Counted from the stretch's first letter, positions 26,954-38,746 are shown. The stretch: DNA of 64,000 bases from Onchocerca lupi (GCA_028564675.1 JAOVVO010000089.1:1-64000); one strand, 5' to 3'. A program made the numbers and translations. The notes: generated by a model from the letters alone, not told the origin.

Positions 26954-29900
26954 TTTTCATTACTTCATTTTTTGGATTATTTGTATTTATCTAGCAAATA
27001 AATATTTTGAAAGATCTAAATAGATTTTATAGGGAGCACTATATATTTTGAACAAATGTGGATTTTTGAGTTCAAATACAATTTCTATTCGATTCAAGTG
27101 TTGGCTAGCAATTGTAAAGCTTAAAGTTTCTGTGAAGCCGTCTATAATTAAATTGGTAAAGCGCTCTGTTAATTCCATTTCCGTAAAACAATGGACACTT
27201 GAAAGGAATATCGTAAGTTTTAAAATGGGTAAATTTATTCACTTTTTTCATAGTGGCATTCAAAGTTTCGTCTTTTATTTAAAATAAAAGCGAGAAAGAA
27301 CATTTCATTAATTCAATTCGTTTAATTTTATTGCATACTAGTTGTACCGCCCACGCTCCGCGTGGCGGAGGTGTTATAAATGTTAAGTCAATCCCTTACT
27401 AGATAAATAGAATTAAAATATGATATCTCGTAGCAATTTGATAATCACGGAGGCATATGCCATCGGTATTGAAGAAATACATAAGTCACTGTCCATAATG
27501 TCTTGAAATCTGTTTTAAAAAAAAATTCAAATCGCTTTGAATTGTCGAATTGAAACCCTTGAAACTTTCAAAAGTTCTGAATTTTATATTAATTGAATCT
27601 TAGATAACGAAAGTCCTTATTTATTGCTTTGGAATTTTTGATGCAACGTTGCATTCGAATACGCGCATGTTTTTATATACATGCGTTGCTGTAGCTCAGT
27701 CTGGTTAAGTGAAAAAAAAAAGAAGAAGGAAAGCGCATGTTTCTAGTCTTGGGAGAAAAAAACTGATAGTTTGTAATTTGATTGGATTGGACACTGATTC
27801 TTGCTATTGTGATTAGGCTAGGTCAGCAATAAGTGTGAAGAGGTTTTTCGTGTCTTGTGTGACAGAGATATCCTGTTGTGAGAAAGGTTTTATTTATTGA
27901 TGAAAAGTGATTCTTCGTAACAAACAATTATCAGAGAATATCCAGGTAAACTGATCAATGGGTTATTCTTTCTTTGTCGCTGATAGAAAAGATTATTGTT
28001 CAACTGAATTGTCGGATTGTTGAGTTTATGTTGACCACCTGGCAGCGGAAGCCAGTACCGGACTTTGTGACAAATTCGTTCTTCCACATTAAAAGTTGCA
28101 TGAATTATGTTGTTACGATTTCTGCACCAAACGAATTTATTTGAAGGCAGGAATTGTATTTTCTGATGATAGAGAATGCTTTGAATCGGCAGTATGTCTG
28201 GCAAGTAAATTTTTCACTGGCTCCGGCTGTTCTTTAAGTTGAAGCAGTTTAATTTTTCCGGAGCGCAACACATTCCTTCCGTTTCTCCATTAAATTTCAA
28301 ATTTTGCAATAGGGATATACTTCAGTCATAGTGCCGATAAGAACATGCGGGCTTAAATTACAATCATCAGCTGGATTGTATTGGAATGTAAGGCGATTGT
28401 AATTGCGTGATTGCTGAACACGGAATCGTGTTTGGTGTTGATTTTTTGTTTCTCGTTGACGTCTTTCAGCCACTCTCAGCCCATCGTTCATTCTGTAGAG
28501 AATTGAAGCAAATCTGAAGCTGCAGAACACAATCAATCGTGCATCCTCAAATCTGGCTGTATGCCGTTCTGCTCTCATTTGAGACATTCTTAGTCTGTTC
28601 GCTCGTTTGCTGATGCCCGTTCTTCCTCAGTTTGATTTGCAATTAATCGTTGCATTCTTTCCGTTAAGCGAGCACGATGATTTAAATTTGACTTTCTGCG
28701 AGGTATTATTTGGATGAATTAAAGCAGACAGATTGCACCCAAACAGTTCTCGAGATTGACTTGTGTCTTAGGTGAAAAAAATTAGATATATATAAACAGA
28801 AAGATGCGCTATTCGAAGATAAAGTTGAATTGAAATCTGAAAGCAATCGACAAGAGTTTGCACAATTGCATGGCAAGCAGCAGTCTAGTGCGATCAGGAA
28901 ATTCAGTCCGTTCACCTACAAATCAAGAAATAAACGAAAAGCTTGGAACAGATCATATACATACAAAAAATTTGAAAGCGGTTACGCGCCTATTCGAATG
29001 CAATTTGTATGGAAATAAATTTCGAATACAACGTTGCATGAAAATTTCGGATCAGTCGGTGTCAGCTCGCTTACTCTCACCTGTCACAGATGTGACAAGT
29101 GAAGAAAAAAATAGATATATCCAAACAAAAAAAAAGAAAAAAAAGCGTTTATTCAAATGCAACGTTGTATCGAAATTTGGAAGCAATCAGTGAAGAGGTT
29201 GCAAAGTTATGTGCCAAATAACAGCAACGATGACATGACTTTACTTACTTCTACCTATCACAGTTATGACAGGTAAAAAAAAGATATATCTGGATAAAAA
29301 CACATCCCATTATATCAAAATTTCAAAGCAATCGGTGAAGAGATTGCAAAGCCACGTGCCAAATAACAGCAATGGTGATTTACATTTTTGTTTATATATA
29401 TTTGATTTTTATGAGATCCAGTGATAGCGTTGTCTCAATAAATTTTCATCTTTCGTAGTAATAGTGAAATCCAGTAGTAGTAGTGAAATATAAAGAATTT
29501 TTTTCTATCTATGATAATAAACTACTTTCACCATGTAATGCTGTGTAAAATTGTGACTGACATTGCGTTATAAAATGTATCACCTTTAAATATAATATCA
29601 TAATTCAAAGATTGTAAGTTCCGTTGGGAAATTCCGTGATCTTTGATTTAATTATCATCATCAATTTATTCAACAGAAGTAAATTTAATAAGCGAAAAGA
29701 AATTTCATGAGAAAAGGATGAAGGAGAGCGATAAGGTTGATACGAGAATTGTAAAGGTGAGAAAGTTTGATCGGTCTTATGAGAAATAATCATCCACTTA
29801 TTAATCAGCAATTTGTTTGCAGAATTCAGCGAAAATTCGTATCATCGCACAAAAATTGTTTGTTGATAATAATGTTAATAAAACATTTTATGCCAAGTAT

Positions 29901-32900
29901 CAAGAGATGCTTCACTCACAGGCAATTCGTATGTCAGAAAACAAATTTAATGAAAGACATGAGAAGAATCAACAGTAAGTTTAATATTTATATATTCTCA
30001 CAAAATAAAAATATTTCACAATTTAATTCTCTTTGTTAATCAAGAAATCCTAACTGCAGTGGTCGATTTTTCATTAAATTATTTAGTTTGAACTAATGAA
30101 AATTCAAGTGAATAATACTGTATAAAAAAATGATGTATCCATCATTGTAGGAGAATAAATAATTTTCGCAGTGAACTTGCTGAAATTTGCAGAAATAAGC
30201 AACAACTATATCACTGGCGACAAGTTGACTCAGCCCGAACTTTTCTTTTTACTTTTCATCGAATTCTTTTCACCACTGAAGTGGCGGAAGTTTGTTTATA
30301 CAAATGAAAAATTTGACTCTATTGAATTTGACTTTCAAAAACATCTAGGCTTTTCTTCTATTATTTAAATATTGACGTTTATTTCATAGCATAAAATAAA
30401 ATTAAATGTAAAGTATTTTTAGGTATTTCTACAAATGTTGATTGATGTTCGTTCAAGGTGGCGACGTGTTGCCGCCGAATGTATTGCTAGTTATTTGGAG
30501 TGGAATAAACCGCTAACAAAAAGAATATTATGGGATCCACCTGATAAGGCGATTTTAGCATCCACAAAGTTTACAGATATCTATTTTAATAACCAGCTAT
30601 CTAAAATTATCTTTTTGAAATTCAAGTATCGTAATTCTTTAGGTACCTGATCCTAAATTCAAGTATGCATGTGGTTTAAGACCTGACAATTTGTCCATCG
30701 TTTACGACAGTACTCGATTGCCAAAAGATGAACAAACTTGGAATGAAACAATATTTATATCGAAGCCATATTGGGGTGCTTATCAGTGGCCAAAGTAAAT
30801 TCATATGAAAATTTAATTTTTCAAATTTTACATTTATTAAGATTACTGCATGTTGAAGTAGAAAATGACTAATCAAATTGTCACTACTTTTTTTGGATTT
30901 AGATATTCAAAACACTGTGCAATTGTTTTACTTTTCTTTTTTACTATCTAAAATTGTTTTTTTTTTTTTTTCACTATCTAAAACTGTTAACATTTGGGTA
31001 AAATGTCGTGAAAGTATATTGAAATATTCCGGAGAAGATATAATGAAAATTTATGCATCTAGTGAATTTATCACACAGTGTCCCTTCAGTTCATGATGAT
31101 GTAGATTTCCAAGACATGTGGAGCTTTGCATATTTCAGGAAATTGATGGTACTAGCTCCAGCAAATACACAAACAGAACTGCAGCGTTCTATGTCGGAAT
31201 TCAATGATGTTGAGAAATTAATACTTAAATATATGAAAGATGAACAGTTTCTTAATTCTTGGCATACCATCTTGTTAAAGGAGATGGAAGACAGTGATGT
31301 ATTTTATACTAGCGAATATCGTTTCGTAAAAGTATCTCTATCATTTTGATTTTAATTTTCTTGAAGTGGACATTCTTTACTTTCGATAAAATAAATAAAC
31401 TGTTGCATTAACTTAGGAATCCATCATGATTTCTCTTTTCAGTATTTGTTCCGAAACTTTGGTATATCATTGGCACCGCAATTCAAAATGCTACTAGAAT
31501 CATTATGCAGTTGTGAGGTAAGGACACCTTGTTTCACTTAAATTCTGCTCTCTCTTCTGATCTATTGTGTCAAAGTCAAGTTACCATGTTTGAAAAAGTT
31601 GTCAAAAAGTTTTAAGCAGCAGTTGAATTTTTTGTGATACAATAAAGTAAGTGCTTTCCGATGTGTTAACTTTGTTTAAAGAATGAACGCCCTGTTATTC
31701 GACGAGCAAAGGCGAAACTTGCAGCAATATATTGCGCTGGCATTATCCGTGGTTCAAGAAATTGGCTTTTTAATAATCTGCAAGAGATGTGGGTCTGGTT
31801 GAAACCTATTATTGTACATCAGATTGAAGGTATTTTGGAAATTAATTAATCCTGAATTATTCAATTATTCTTGCAGAAATTTCTCAAAGCTATTTGAACA
31901 AATTCAGGTCTAATGTCAGAAACAGTACATTATTGGACTGCTGTATTGAAGTTTTGCTTGGGTCTTACCGATTTAAGAAAATTCCATTGGCTTGCAGAAA
32001 CAATATTTGAAATCACTTCAAGATCCTCACCAACAGCATGGCATCGATGCGTGTAAGAAATTTTTTCATTCGCTAAAAATCGAACATTTAGGTCTTGGGA
32101 TGAATCAAATAAGATGCAAGAGTTTCGCCACTGTCTTATTTACTCTTTTCTGAAAAATAGATTGAGAAATTTTGGCCGATTAAATAAGAGATTGAAATTA
32201 AATTTTGATTTTTTTCTAGCACAATTGTTGTTTCAGACGATTGGGTCTTGCACAGTACGTTTCTTCATGTTCAACTTGGAAAACAACAGAATTGTTAAAT
32301 CGAGTTATATATATTGCAAATAATATGATTTCGCAAGCATGGCTTGCACCAGAACGTGATCAAATCGCGAAGTTAGGAATTCTTTAATTAATTACAGCTA
32401 AATGAGAAGTTTTGAAAAATCACCAATTTTTGAAAAACTCTGGTAATTAAAAACGGATGAATTTTTTTTTTTTTAAAATTAATCCGTTTGATAAAGAATG
32501 TGATTGTGATTTACATACCAGATCTCATTTCACATTTCAGAATTTCAGAATATATGCAAATTATTAGAACACTAAGAAACCCCAATTATGTTAGTAAAAA
32601 AGAAAAAAAAAGTTTTAGCGTGCTCTCATTTCCTGCTGTTTATGGTTTTGCAATGGGTGACGAAAGTAAAATACCAGTGAAATATAGAATTCCAAAACTG
32701 AAGGAAATAATGAATATATTTGACACTCACGTAATTCTGTTTTGATTACGACAATTGAAATAATCGTTATGTTTCGTTTTTTCGAGAATAATTTGCATAT
32801 TACTATCGTTTTTTTTTCTTTATGGATTTGGATCTAATTAGGCTTGAATTTACGAAAAAAAACTTTTTTCCAGATTCAAGAAATGATGAAGTTGAGGAAA

Positions 32901-35219
32901 ATGAAGATGGACAAAAAGAATGCATCTCCTGCAGTCCAATCAAAGCAAATAACACAATTATTACTACCGTTATCTGAAATTTCTTTGAAAAATTCGCCAT
33001 CTATTAAAGGCAGATTTAACATTCAGGTATTATCAATCCAAACACTATTATCACAAGAATGAATTGCAAAACTTGCCATAAAGATTACTGGAAATTTGAT
33101 ACATTTTAGTTACTGAAATTTTCAAGAAATGATTTGAAAAGTTTTTGTATTTATGCATAGTGCGAGGTCAATGTTTTCCATGTAAAATAATTGTTAATCA
33201 GAAACATTCTTTAATATCTTCAATTAATTTCATTGAAGAAAAAAAAAAGTAAGTAAATAAATTTTAAAATTTTCCAGCGTCAATTATATGTTAAAACTCT
33301 GCTAAGATTTTTGGATACATATTTTCTGTCCTGTTTCGTAGCTTTATCATCATCCATTATATCTCTCTTTCCTCTTATAACTCATCTAGCCGATGAAGAA
33401 ATATCTGAGTGAGTTTGTTTGGTTTTATTGTATACAGTTTTCATTTAAAATTTTTTTATTTTTGAAATTGAAGCGAAAAAGTTTTTGTTAAATATTTGGA
33501 AAATGATATACTTTTTTCTTTCTTTTTTTCATGAATTTTTCAGCAACTGCAAACTTTTTTTTTAGCGACGAAACAGAAGTAGTAAGAGATGCCGATGTGA
33601 CAGTTGGTGCAAGTGATATCTTGTTCCAGTCATGGTCTGGTATTTATCTGTGCGACAAACTTGCTGATGAGATGTTGAACATTGTTGAACAAGTGCATTA
33701 AACAACTTTAAATCAAGTTTTCACATTTAACTCTATGAAATAGAACTTTTCTAATGAGAGAGAGAAAAAATTCATAGAAAAATCATTCAAAATAATCTTT
33801 TCTATAATCATTTTTATAAGGGGATTGTTTGAAAAGTTAAAATAACATTTATAGACGATGAATGAGAGTACGAGCTGGAAGGCATGGGTATCTATAATGA
33901 AATTTCTTCACGTATTTATATTTTCAAATATACATGTTTGTGGAAAGCAAAAAAGGCCTGAAATTGTGCGGTAGGTTTCTCTGCAAAATATTTCACAACT
34001 TCAATTAAAACGATTGTATAAATAAATCGCTACTGAAATGGATGACGGAGTGACAGTATCGTAGTAAAGAATAGTGTTAGCGCATATAATTGAAAATAAA
34101 CAAATTTAAAATAAAAACAAAGGATGCTTATTGTCCGTTAACTTGTTGCTATTGTTGCGTCATTGAAAAACTGAAAAATAGTGAAAGATCGTAATTTTAA
34201 GTGTAAAACACAGAAAAAAACTAAATAAAACAGTCAATATGACTTTCTTTTTCTTTTCGATCATAAATCAAAAAATTCTGCAAAAATTTCATTTCAATTT
34301 TTCAAATATCTTGAAATAAGAAAATTTATGTTTAAAATAAATCGTAAATAAAATTATAGACGAATGGTTTTTAATGCAATCTGTCACACACAGCTTGAGG
34401 TACGACGAGAAGCGGCTGATTGTTTAACAGCACTGATACATTGCGGTTTTCAATCAGTCACAAGTTGTTATATAGTAAGTTATCTAAGCAGGAAACTGAC
34501 CAGAATCCGAATATTCCTGGAAACATTGTTTAAATGAGTATGAATTTCTCTTACTTTATTGTCCAGAAGGTCAGTTTAAGGGATGGAACTTCTAAATGAT
34601 TACAAGCTATAGAATTTTAATTTTAAAATTATTTACCAGAAGGAATTATTCGAACTCACGAATCATGAAATACTAAGCAAAAGACACGGCGCTGTATTGG
34701 CCTTATCTGCAGTGATTCGCGCTTTTCCATTCACTATTCCACGACTGGTATTCGATATGATACCAAAATATTGCCAACTTGGCATTAGTCGTGATTCTCT
34801 AACACGTGTGAGCAAATATTCTGTCATCTAAATATCCTTTATTAGAAATCAGAGAAAGATGGATATCTCTATCCTTGTTATGCTAGATTCTGAATTGAAA
34901 TTCCAAAATTCTTAAAGTTCATATTTATTACATTATCCTACTTCAAAGTATGCATTGCTGAAATAATAAAAATTGAAGCCTCAGGTTGAAATGATAGTCA
35001 TCTTTATTAATAAGAATTTAAAGCATTGTAATGGATGACTTAATTAATTGTCTAAATAAGTAGATTAAAATCAAAAACTTACAGAACACAGTGACAGAGA
35101 CATTACGATCATTTTTGCGCACACATCATGACAAGATGATTGAAATGGATGAAAAGGATGTGACAGAGAAATTGCTTCTTCTCATCCAAAATGTTATCTC
35201 ACCTAATTATTATGTATGA
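16934..35219 (+). CDS. PSME4: Proteasome activator PA200 (PSME4/Blm10 family)
   Basis: Large HEAT-repeat activator that caps the 20S proteasome. About 40 small exons follow the order of human PSME4. Landmarks: SDLTLPWRPLYDL (18250-18427), GLWYDELW (18509-18716), YIDW and LLRSLNLSV (19546-19744), LTITEPHRLKQSLECIVEI (about 20697-20831), EWGINCLKDVVTIKWHIP (about 25075), GALYILNKCG (about 27030), CGLRPDNLSIVYDSTRLP (about 30642), LEVRREAADCLTALIHCGF (34361-34480), SKRHGAVLALSAVI (34643-34808), and last exon 35085-35219 ending NYYV. That terminus keeps the penultimate Tyr of the HbYX motif that docks in 20S alpha pockets. The proposed first exon (16934-16990, MWMTDDRDDDEMK) joins in phase to 17566 but is an inference; the exon 2/3 junction near 17771-17881 is not fully resolved. 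Length about 1,900-2,000 residues against 1,843 in human. One intron carries a 58-base T tract (before the 27.03 kb exon) and the next a Helitron. Confidence 0.93.
26893..26950. repeat. Homopolymer run of 58 T
   Basis: Uninterrupted T tract in a PSME4 intron, directly upstream of the exon encoding GALYILNKCG. Such a length is hard to sequence accurately, and a long T tract next to the acceptor could influence splicing. Confidence 0.95.
27890..28620 (-). pseudogene. Helitron helicase-like N-terminal domain remnant
   Basis: Minus-strand fragments in order: ETKNQHQTRFRVQQ, then NLSPHVLIGTMTEVYPYCK (the 'IG.M...C.YC' signature with Cys changed to Tyr), then after a frame change SGKIKLLQLKEQPEP, and IHATFNVEERICHKVRYWLP, equivalent to the 'FMPTFKVQG.IYH..GSLLP' segment. 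At least one frameshift and several lost consensus residues show that it is dead. Confidence 0.72.
28780..29395. repeat. Imperfect tandem units in the 5' part of the Helitron
   Basis: Three to four diverged units of roughly 150-200 bases. Shared blocks include TATTCGAATGCAA, ATATCAAAATTTCAAAGCAATCGG(in part), GAAGAGATTGCAAAG, GTGCCAAATAACAGCAA and CTATCACAGTTATGACAGGT. An inverted, shorter copy of the same block lies near the other end at about 27610-27670. Confidence 0.6.
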
Positions 35220-35910
35220 ATTATTTGGATTTTTGCTTTTTTATTATAATAATAAATAAATTTTATTCTTGTATTCTTCACGCATTCAAATTTTCGAACT
35301 TCGTTTTCAAGCTTGCTCCAAGAAGTGTTAACATTTATTTTCGCCCTTGAATTTATGGACGTGTTAAGTTTTATTTGTTTATAGAAAACTTGATAATTAC
35401 AAAAATGATCATGAAATGAAAGATAAGTTTAGAATTAAGAGGCGTTCTAAGCGTATATTGTTAGTACGTAGATGAGCAGAGGAAAGCTGATATATAGATG
35501 AGCAGAGGAAAGCTGATATACCGATTAAAGCTAATTAAACCATCACTCCGGTTGACATAAATATATCAGAAGGTATTTATGTTAATTATTCGAGTATGCA
35601 AAATAATGGGTAGAGTACATTGAAGCTTAAGCTGACTTTTCAACAAAAGATTCTAACAACTTCTCTTCCCACATGATGCTTAATAATTTGAATATTATAG
35701 TAGTTTAAATGCCACGACAGATGGCTCTTTTATCATTTCGCGATTAAAAACTAATGAGATACGGTTGTCAGTCATGTAATTTTACGTAGTTTTAGTCTTG
35801 ACATGAGATTCTAAAAAAAAATATTAATCTGTGAAGTTTAAAAAAGTGAATTTTTATAATGATTCTATTTTGAGTTTGCAATGATTCTGTAATGGTTTGT
35901 AAAAATAGGG
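35220..35910. other. PSME4 3' flank and intergenic region
   Basis: Holds the PSME4 3' UTR (an AATAAATAAA stretch at about 35252 could serve polyadenylation) and a perfect short tandem duplication at 35469-35520. No gene recognised. Confidence 0.45.
35469..35520. repeat. Perfect 26-bp tandem duplication
   Basis: TAGATGAGCAGAGGAAAGCT plus GATATA occurs twice head to tail with no mismatch. Confidence 0.95.
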
Positions 35911-35918
35911 GCTTTCAG
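35911..35918 (+). promoter_or_regulatory. Candidate spliced-leader acceptor of the serine-rich gene
   Basis: GCTTTCAG lies two bases before the ATG at 35921. An acceptor this close to a start codon, with no coding exon upstream, is typical of nematode trans-spliced messages. Confidence 0.5.
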
Positions 35919-35920
35919 GA

Positions 35921-36789
35921 ATGGCAATGACTTCGATTATAAAAAGTGAGCTTAATTTTTGACATTATCGCTGATTAATGTGCTATACTCTTATCGTCTC
36001 ATTTTATAAAAGTTTCTGAGCAATCATTTTATCTATAAAGCAAATATAATTTCTTTTCTAGGTGACATAATTGAAGAATATGAGAAGATGAGAAATGCAG
36101 AGGTAAATTTCTCCAATAATTTTTAAATGAAAGACTCAAATTGAAATCAAAATAGAAGGCAAAGGCATACAGACTTCAATAATTTTATTTTTGATTCGAT
36201 TTTATGAAACCTGAATGATCTAAATAAAATAAAACTCAACAGCTAATGAAATCCGTAGCTTCTTCAAGTAGTTCCATTTTAGCAAGATCAAATGTCGTTA
36301 CGAAAGGATGTGAGTTCCAAAAAAATTCTTTCGGCAAATCGAGTCGAGGATTTACTTTGCTTTCCCATTAACTCTCAAGAAAGTTTGCGAAAAACAGATC
36401 GCATTTACATGACCGATGATAATAGACGATTGTTGTTAATTAGAGAGTATAACGGCACGAAAGATTCGAACTCTGAGAAGTTTGTTTTTAATGCTTCAGT
36501 CATTTTTAATCTGATTTAGCGTTTAATACCCTTACTGCTAGTAAATCAGCAAGAGAAACAGTATCTATTAAAATTTAGATTCGTTTAACACCTTAATTTT
36601 TCCATCTTCTTTTTTTCAAATTTCCTCGTTTTTTTTTTTAGCAGTTCGTCCACAGCTGCTTCTTTATCACGAATGAACACAAATCTAAAATCCGAGGAAA
36701 TTTCCGACATGAAAATCCGAAGAAGAGACTCACTTCCGACAAGTAAATCAGTCCTAACAACTGAGAAATCCAATGTACGATCTTTATAA
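35921..36789 (+). CDS. Small serine-rich protein of unknown function
   Basis: Not recognised. Four exons join in phase: 35921-35945, 36062-36102, 36283-36479, 36642-36789 (TAA), giving 136 codons. It begins MAMTSIIKSDIIEEYEKMRN (a short acidic helix), then charged segments (SLRKDVSSKKILSANR, DRIYMTDDNRRLLLIREYNG) and a Ser/Thr/Arg-rich end (SSSTAASLSR, KIRRRDSLPTSKS) with basic-Ser sites that could be phosphorylated. No signal peptide or membrane helix, so probably intracellular. An alternative acceptor at 36243 would replace the rest with a Ser-rich sequence (LMKSVASSSSSILARSN) that soon meets a stop. It lies 0.7 kb after PSME4 on the same strand. Support is splice-phase consistency and the strong acceptor at the start. 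Confidence 0.55.
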
Positions 36790-36837
36790 CCTTTATTAGT
36801 CAAGTGATTTATTATGGTGTCTCTTCCTACTGGAGAC

Positions 36838-36933
36838 ATAACTGCAAATTGAATGGGCTGATTATCATTATAACTGCAAATTGAATGGGTTGATTATCAT
36901 TATAACTGCAAATTGAATGGGTTGATTATCATT
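36838..36933. repeat. 32-bp tandem repeat, three copies
   Basis: Three head-to-tail copies of a 32-base unit beginning ATAACTGCAAATTGAATGGG. The first copy differs from the other two at one base (C for T). The third runs into the 142-bp duplicated block. Confidence 0.95.
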
Positions 36934-37071
36934 TATACATTAATGGAAAGGAATTTTCGCAGGAGCTATAGATTTCAAAGAATGAATACATTATACAAGT
37001 TGCAAATAGTATGTTTGAATGTTTGGTTAAAAAAAACGTTGAACGATTCGTCATTTGAATGCGCAATTTCT
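36930..37071. repeat. 142-bp direct duplication, copy 1
   Basis: Same orientation as 37903-38044, with no gaps and four differences seen in 142 bases. It starts CATTTATACATTAATGGAAA. Confidence 0.93.
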
Positions 37072-37134
37072 TTTCAAAGAAGACATGCTGTTATCTGTAC
37101 TTACTCAATCCATTAAACCCAACTATTATAAAGC

Positions 37135-37625
37135 ACAGTATCTGTTTCATATCGTTTATTTTTCATAGTTCAGAAGTTTAAATATTATTCCTCAAAAATC
37201 CAATCCAGGTTTATTGACATGCTTAATTAAGCTCCTATGACTGATAATACCTATTAGAAGAATGGTTTCGAGTAGAAATGAGACAGCAAAAAAAACTTCA
37301 GAAGACTTCTGAATCATCACGATAGGTGCACTTATAATTTCGCAGCAAATTTTTAAATCGACAAATAAATCGAGGTCGTTGGTTACAGTGATAAGTTGCT
37401 GTGTTGCATTTTTTTAAATCGTTATAAGCAGACTTCAGATGCGACAATATGCTAACTACAAAATTTTTTATCTACCAATTTATGCAAATAATTACAATTG
37501 AAACTATCCATAAAAAGAAAAAATAGCGCAAAAAATGATCAATGTTAATACTATCTTTACTACCTTTTCACTGCATTTTCAAAAATCAAAATACGTTGCA
37601 ATATAAACAAAACTATGATTATAAA
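37135..37625. other. Intergenic, no gene seen
   Basis: AT-rich sequence between the two duplicated blocks. No coding exon, RNA gene or repeat recognised. Confidence 0.4.
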
Positions 37626-37719
37626 TTGATTATGACAATGGATATTGTAGAGAGACAGGAACCAATTCTTCAAACTTCAAAGAAATCTCAGACCCAGAGA
37701 ATCCTATCTCGATCGGAAT

Positions 37720-37944
37720 TTGACATTCAATCTCTCTTTCAATAAAAGCTTCGGTTTTCATATCAAAAAATTCTTTTTTCAGAACTTGAGTCAGTATAAT
37801 GGCTGTGTCGTAGATTTCAAAATATTCGTTAATGATAACGCTAATCAAAGCCAGAGTCACCAGATCCACGTACAAGCAAATTGTCCTAATTTTGTTCCCA
37901 GCCATTTATACATTAATGGAAAGGAATTTTCGCAGGAGCTATAG
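37720..37944 (+). other. Possible exon of an unrecognised gene or gene remnant
   Basis: After a TTTTTTCAG acceptor at about 37782 the plus strand reads NLSQYNGCVVDFKIFVNDN and ends PSHLYINGKEFSQEL with a stop. Residue composition is more protein-like than the surrounding frames. Its last part lies in the duplicated 142-bp block, whose first copy lacks the preceding sequence. No matching upstream exon in phase was found; a nearby frame (MDIVERQEPILQTSKK, 37635) cannot be joined. It may be a remnant. The opposite strand is open over 37630-37905 too, so strand is uncertain. Confidence 0.22.
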
Positions 37945-38044
37945 ATTTCAAAGAACGAATACATTATACAAGTTGCAAATAATATGTTTGAATGTATGGT
38001 TAAAAAAAACGTTAAACGATTCGTCATTTGAATGCGCAATTTCT
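37903..38044. repeat. 142-bp direct duplication, copy 2
   Basis: Partner of 36930-37071, about 970 bases downstream. Confidence 0.93.
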
Positions 38045-38746
38045 GCATTTGATCATCATTTTGTCTTTACCTTATCAAAAAATGCAAACATCTTATCTAA
38101 TAATATCTAGCGACATAATCATATGTGAACTAGAATTAAATTTTTGTATATTAAAATAACTTTAGAAGTGCCTCCAAATTGGAAAAACTAATGTTAAGCT
38201 GCCTACAAAAGTCAAAAAACATTGTTAGAACTGTTAGAACACTGTTAGAACTTTCAAACAAGAAAAAACGAGAGGAAAAATATCACATTTATTAAAATGA
38301 ATTTTATTGAGCAACAAAAGTATACAAAAACGTTCACACAGAAATATTACTTCTCACAAAACAGCAAAAAATCGTAGGAAAGAGAAACCCGTACTAATTC
38401 ATATTCTTATGATACTTCTACGAATGAGAAAAAAATTTCGTTTCTTGAAATATCAAGGAAACTACTGGACGCTGCAAACCACAAAGTAATTTGTTTAAAA
38501 TGTGATTGGGCATTTAGAATTCATTATCAGTAATTGGAAACGATTAAAAATGTTTCTTCTTTAAGAAGAACAGATTTGCAGACGCATTAGAATACGGTCT
38601 TTTTAAAAGCTGGAATTCGTTTCTTTCAGCTATACAAATAATATTAGTCTGAATATTTTCCTCATTTTACATTACAGTAGTCCTGTCCTGGCATTTGTTA
38701 CAAAAAATATGTCATAGAAGATGTTAAAATAAGAATAAAATAATTA
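38045..38746. other. Intergenic / 3' flank of the receptor phosphatase
   Basis: Should contain the 3' UTR of the minus-strand receptor phosphatase (AATAAA-like signals on the minus strand are plausible but not assigned). No other gene recognised. Confidence 0.4.

Larger units (their letters stand above)
27338..29405 (-). mobile_element. Decayed Helitron inserted in a PSME4 intron
   Basis: On the minus strand the right end reads as a GC-rich hairpin (27347-27368, nine-base stem with one bulged base and a three-base loop) followed after five bases by CTAG, with host T next. The left end can be placed at TCAAATATATATAAAC with host A before it (29406). 5'-TC, a 3' hairpin plus CTRR, and insertion between A and T are the established Helitron hallmarks. 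The interior encodes remnants of the Helitron helicase-like N-terminal region on the minus strand. No Rep HUH motif or helicase motifs are left, so it is non-autonomous. It lies between the PSME4 exons at about 27030-27212 and 29822. The 3' terminus is clear; the 5' terminus is inferred. Confidence 0.75.

Noticed and set aside
27340..27370. GC-rich hairpin considered as a bacterial-type terminator or endosymbiont insertion
   Set aside because: The CTAG spacing, flanking T and adjacent Helitron protein remnants explain it better.
36585..36839. 84-codon minus-strand frame
   Set aside because: Antisense shadow of exon 4 of the serine-rich gene, which has matching splice phases on the plus strand.
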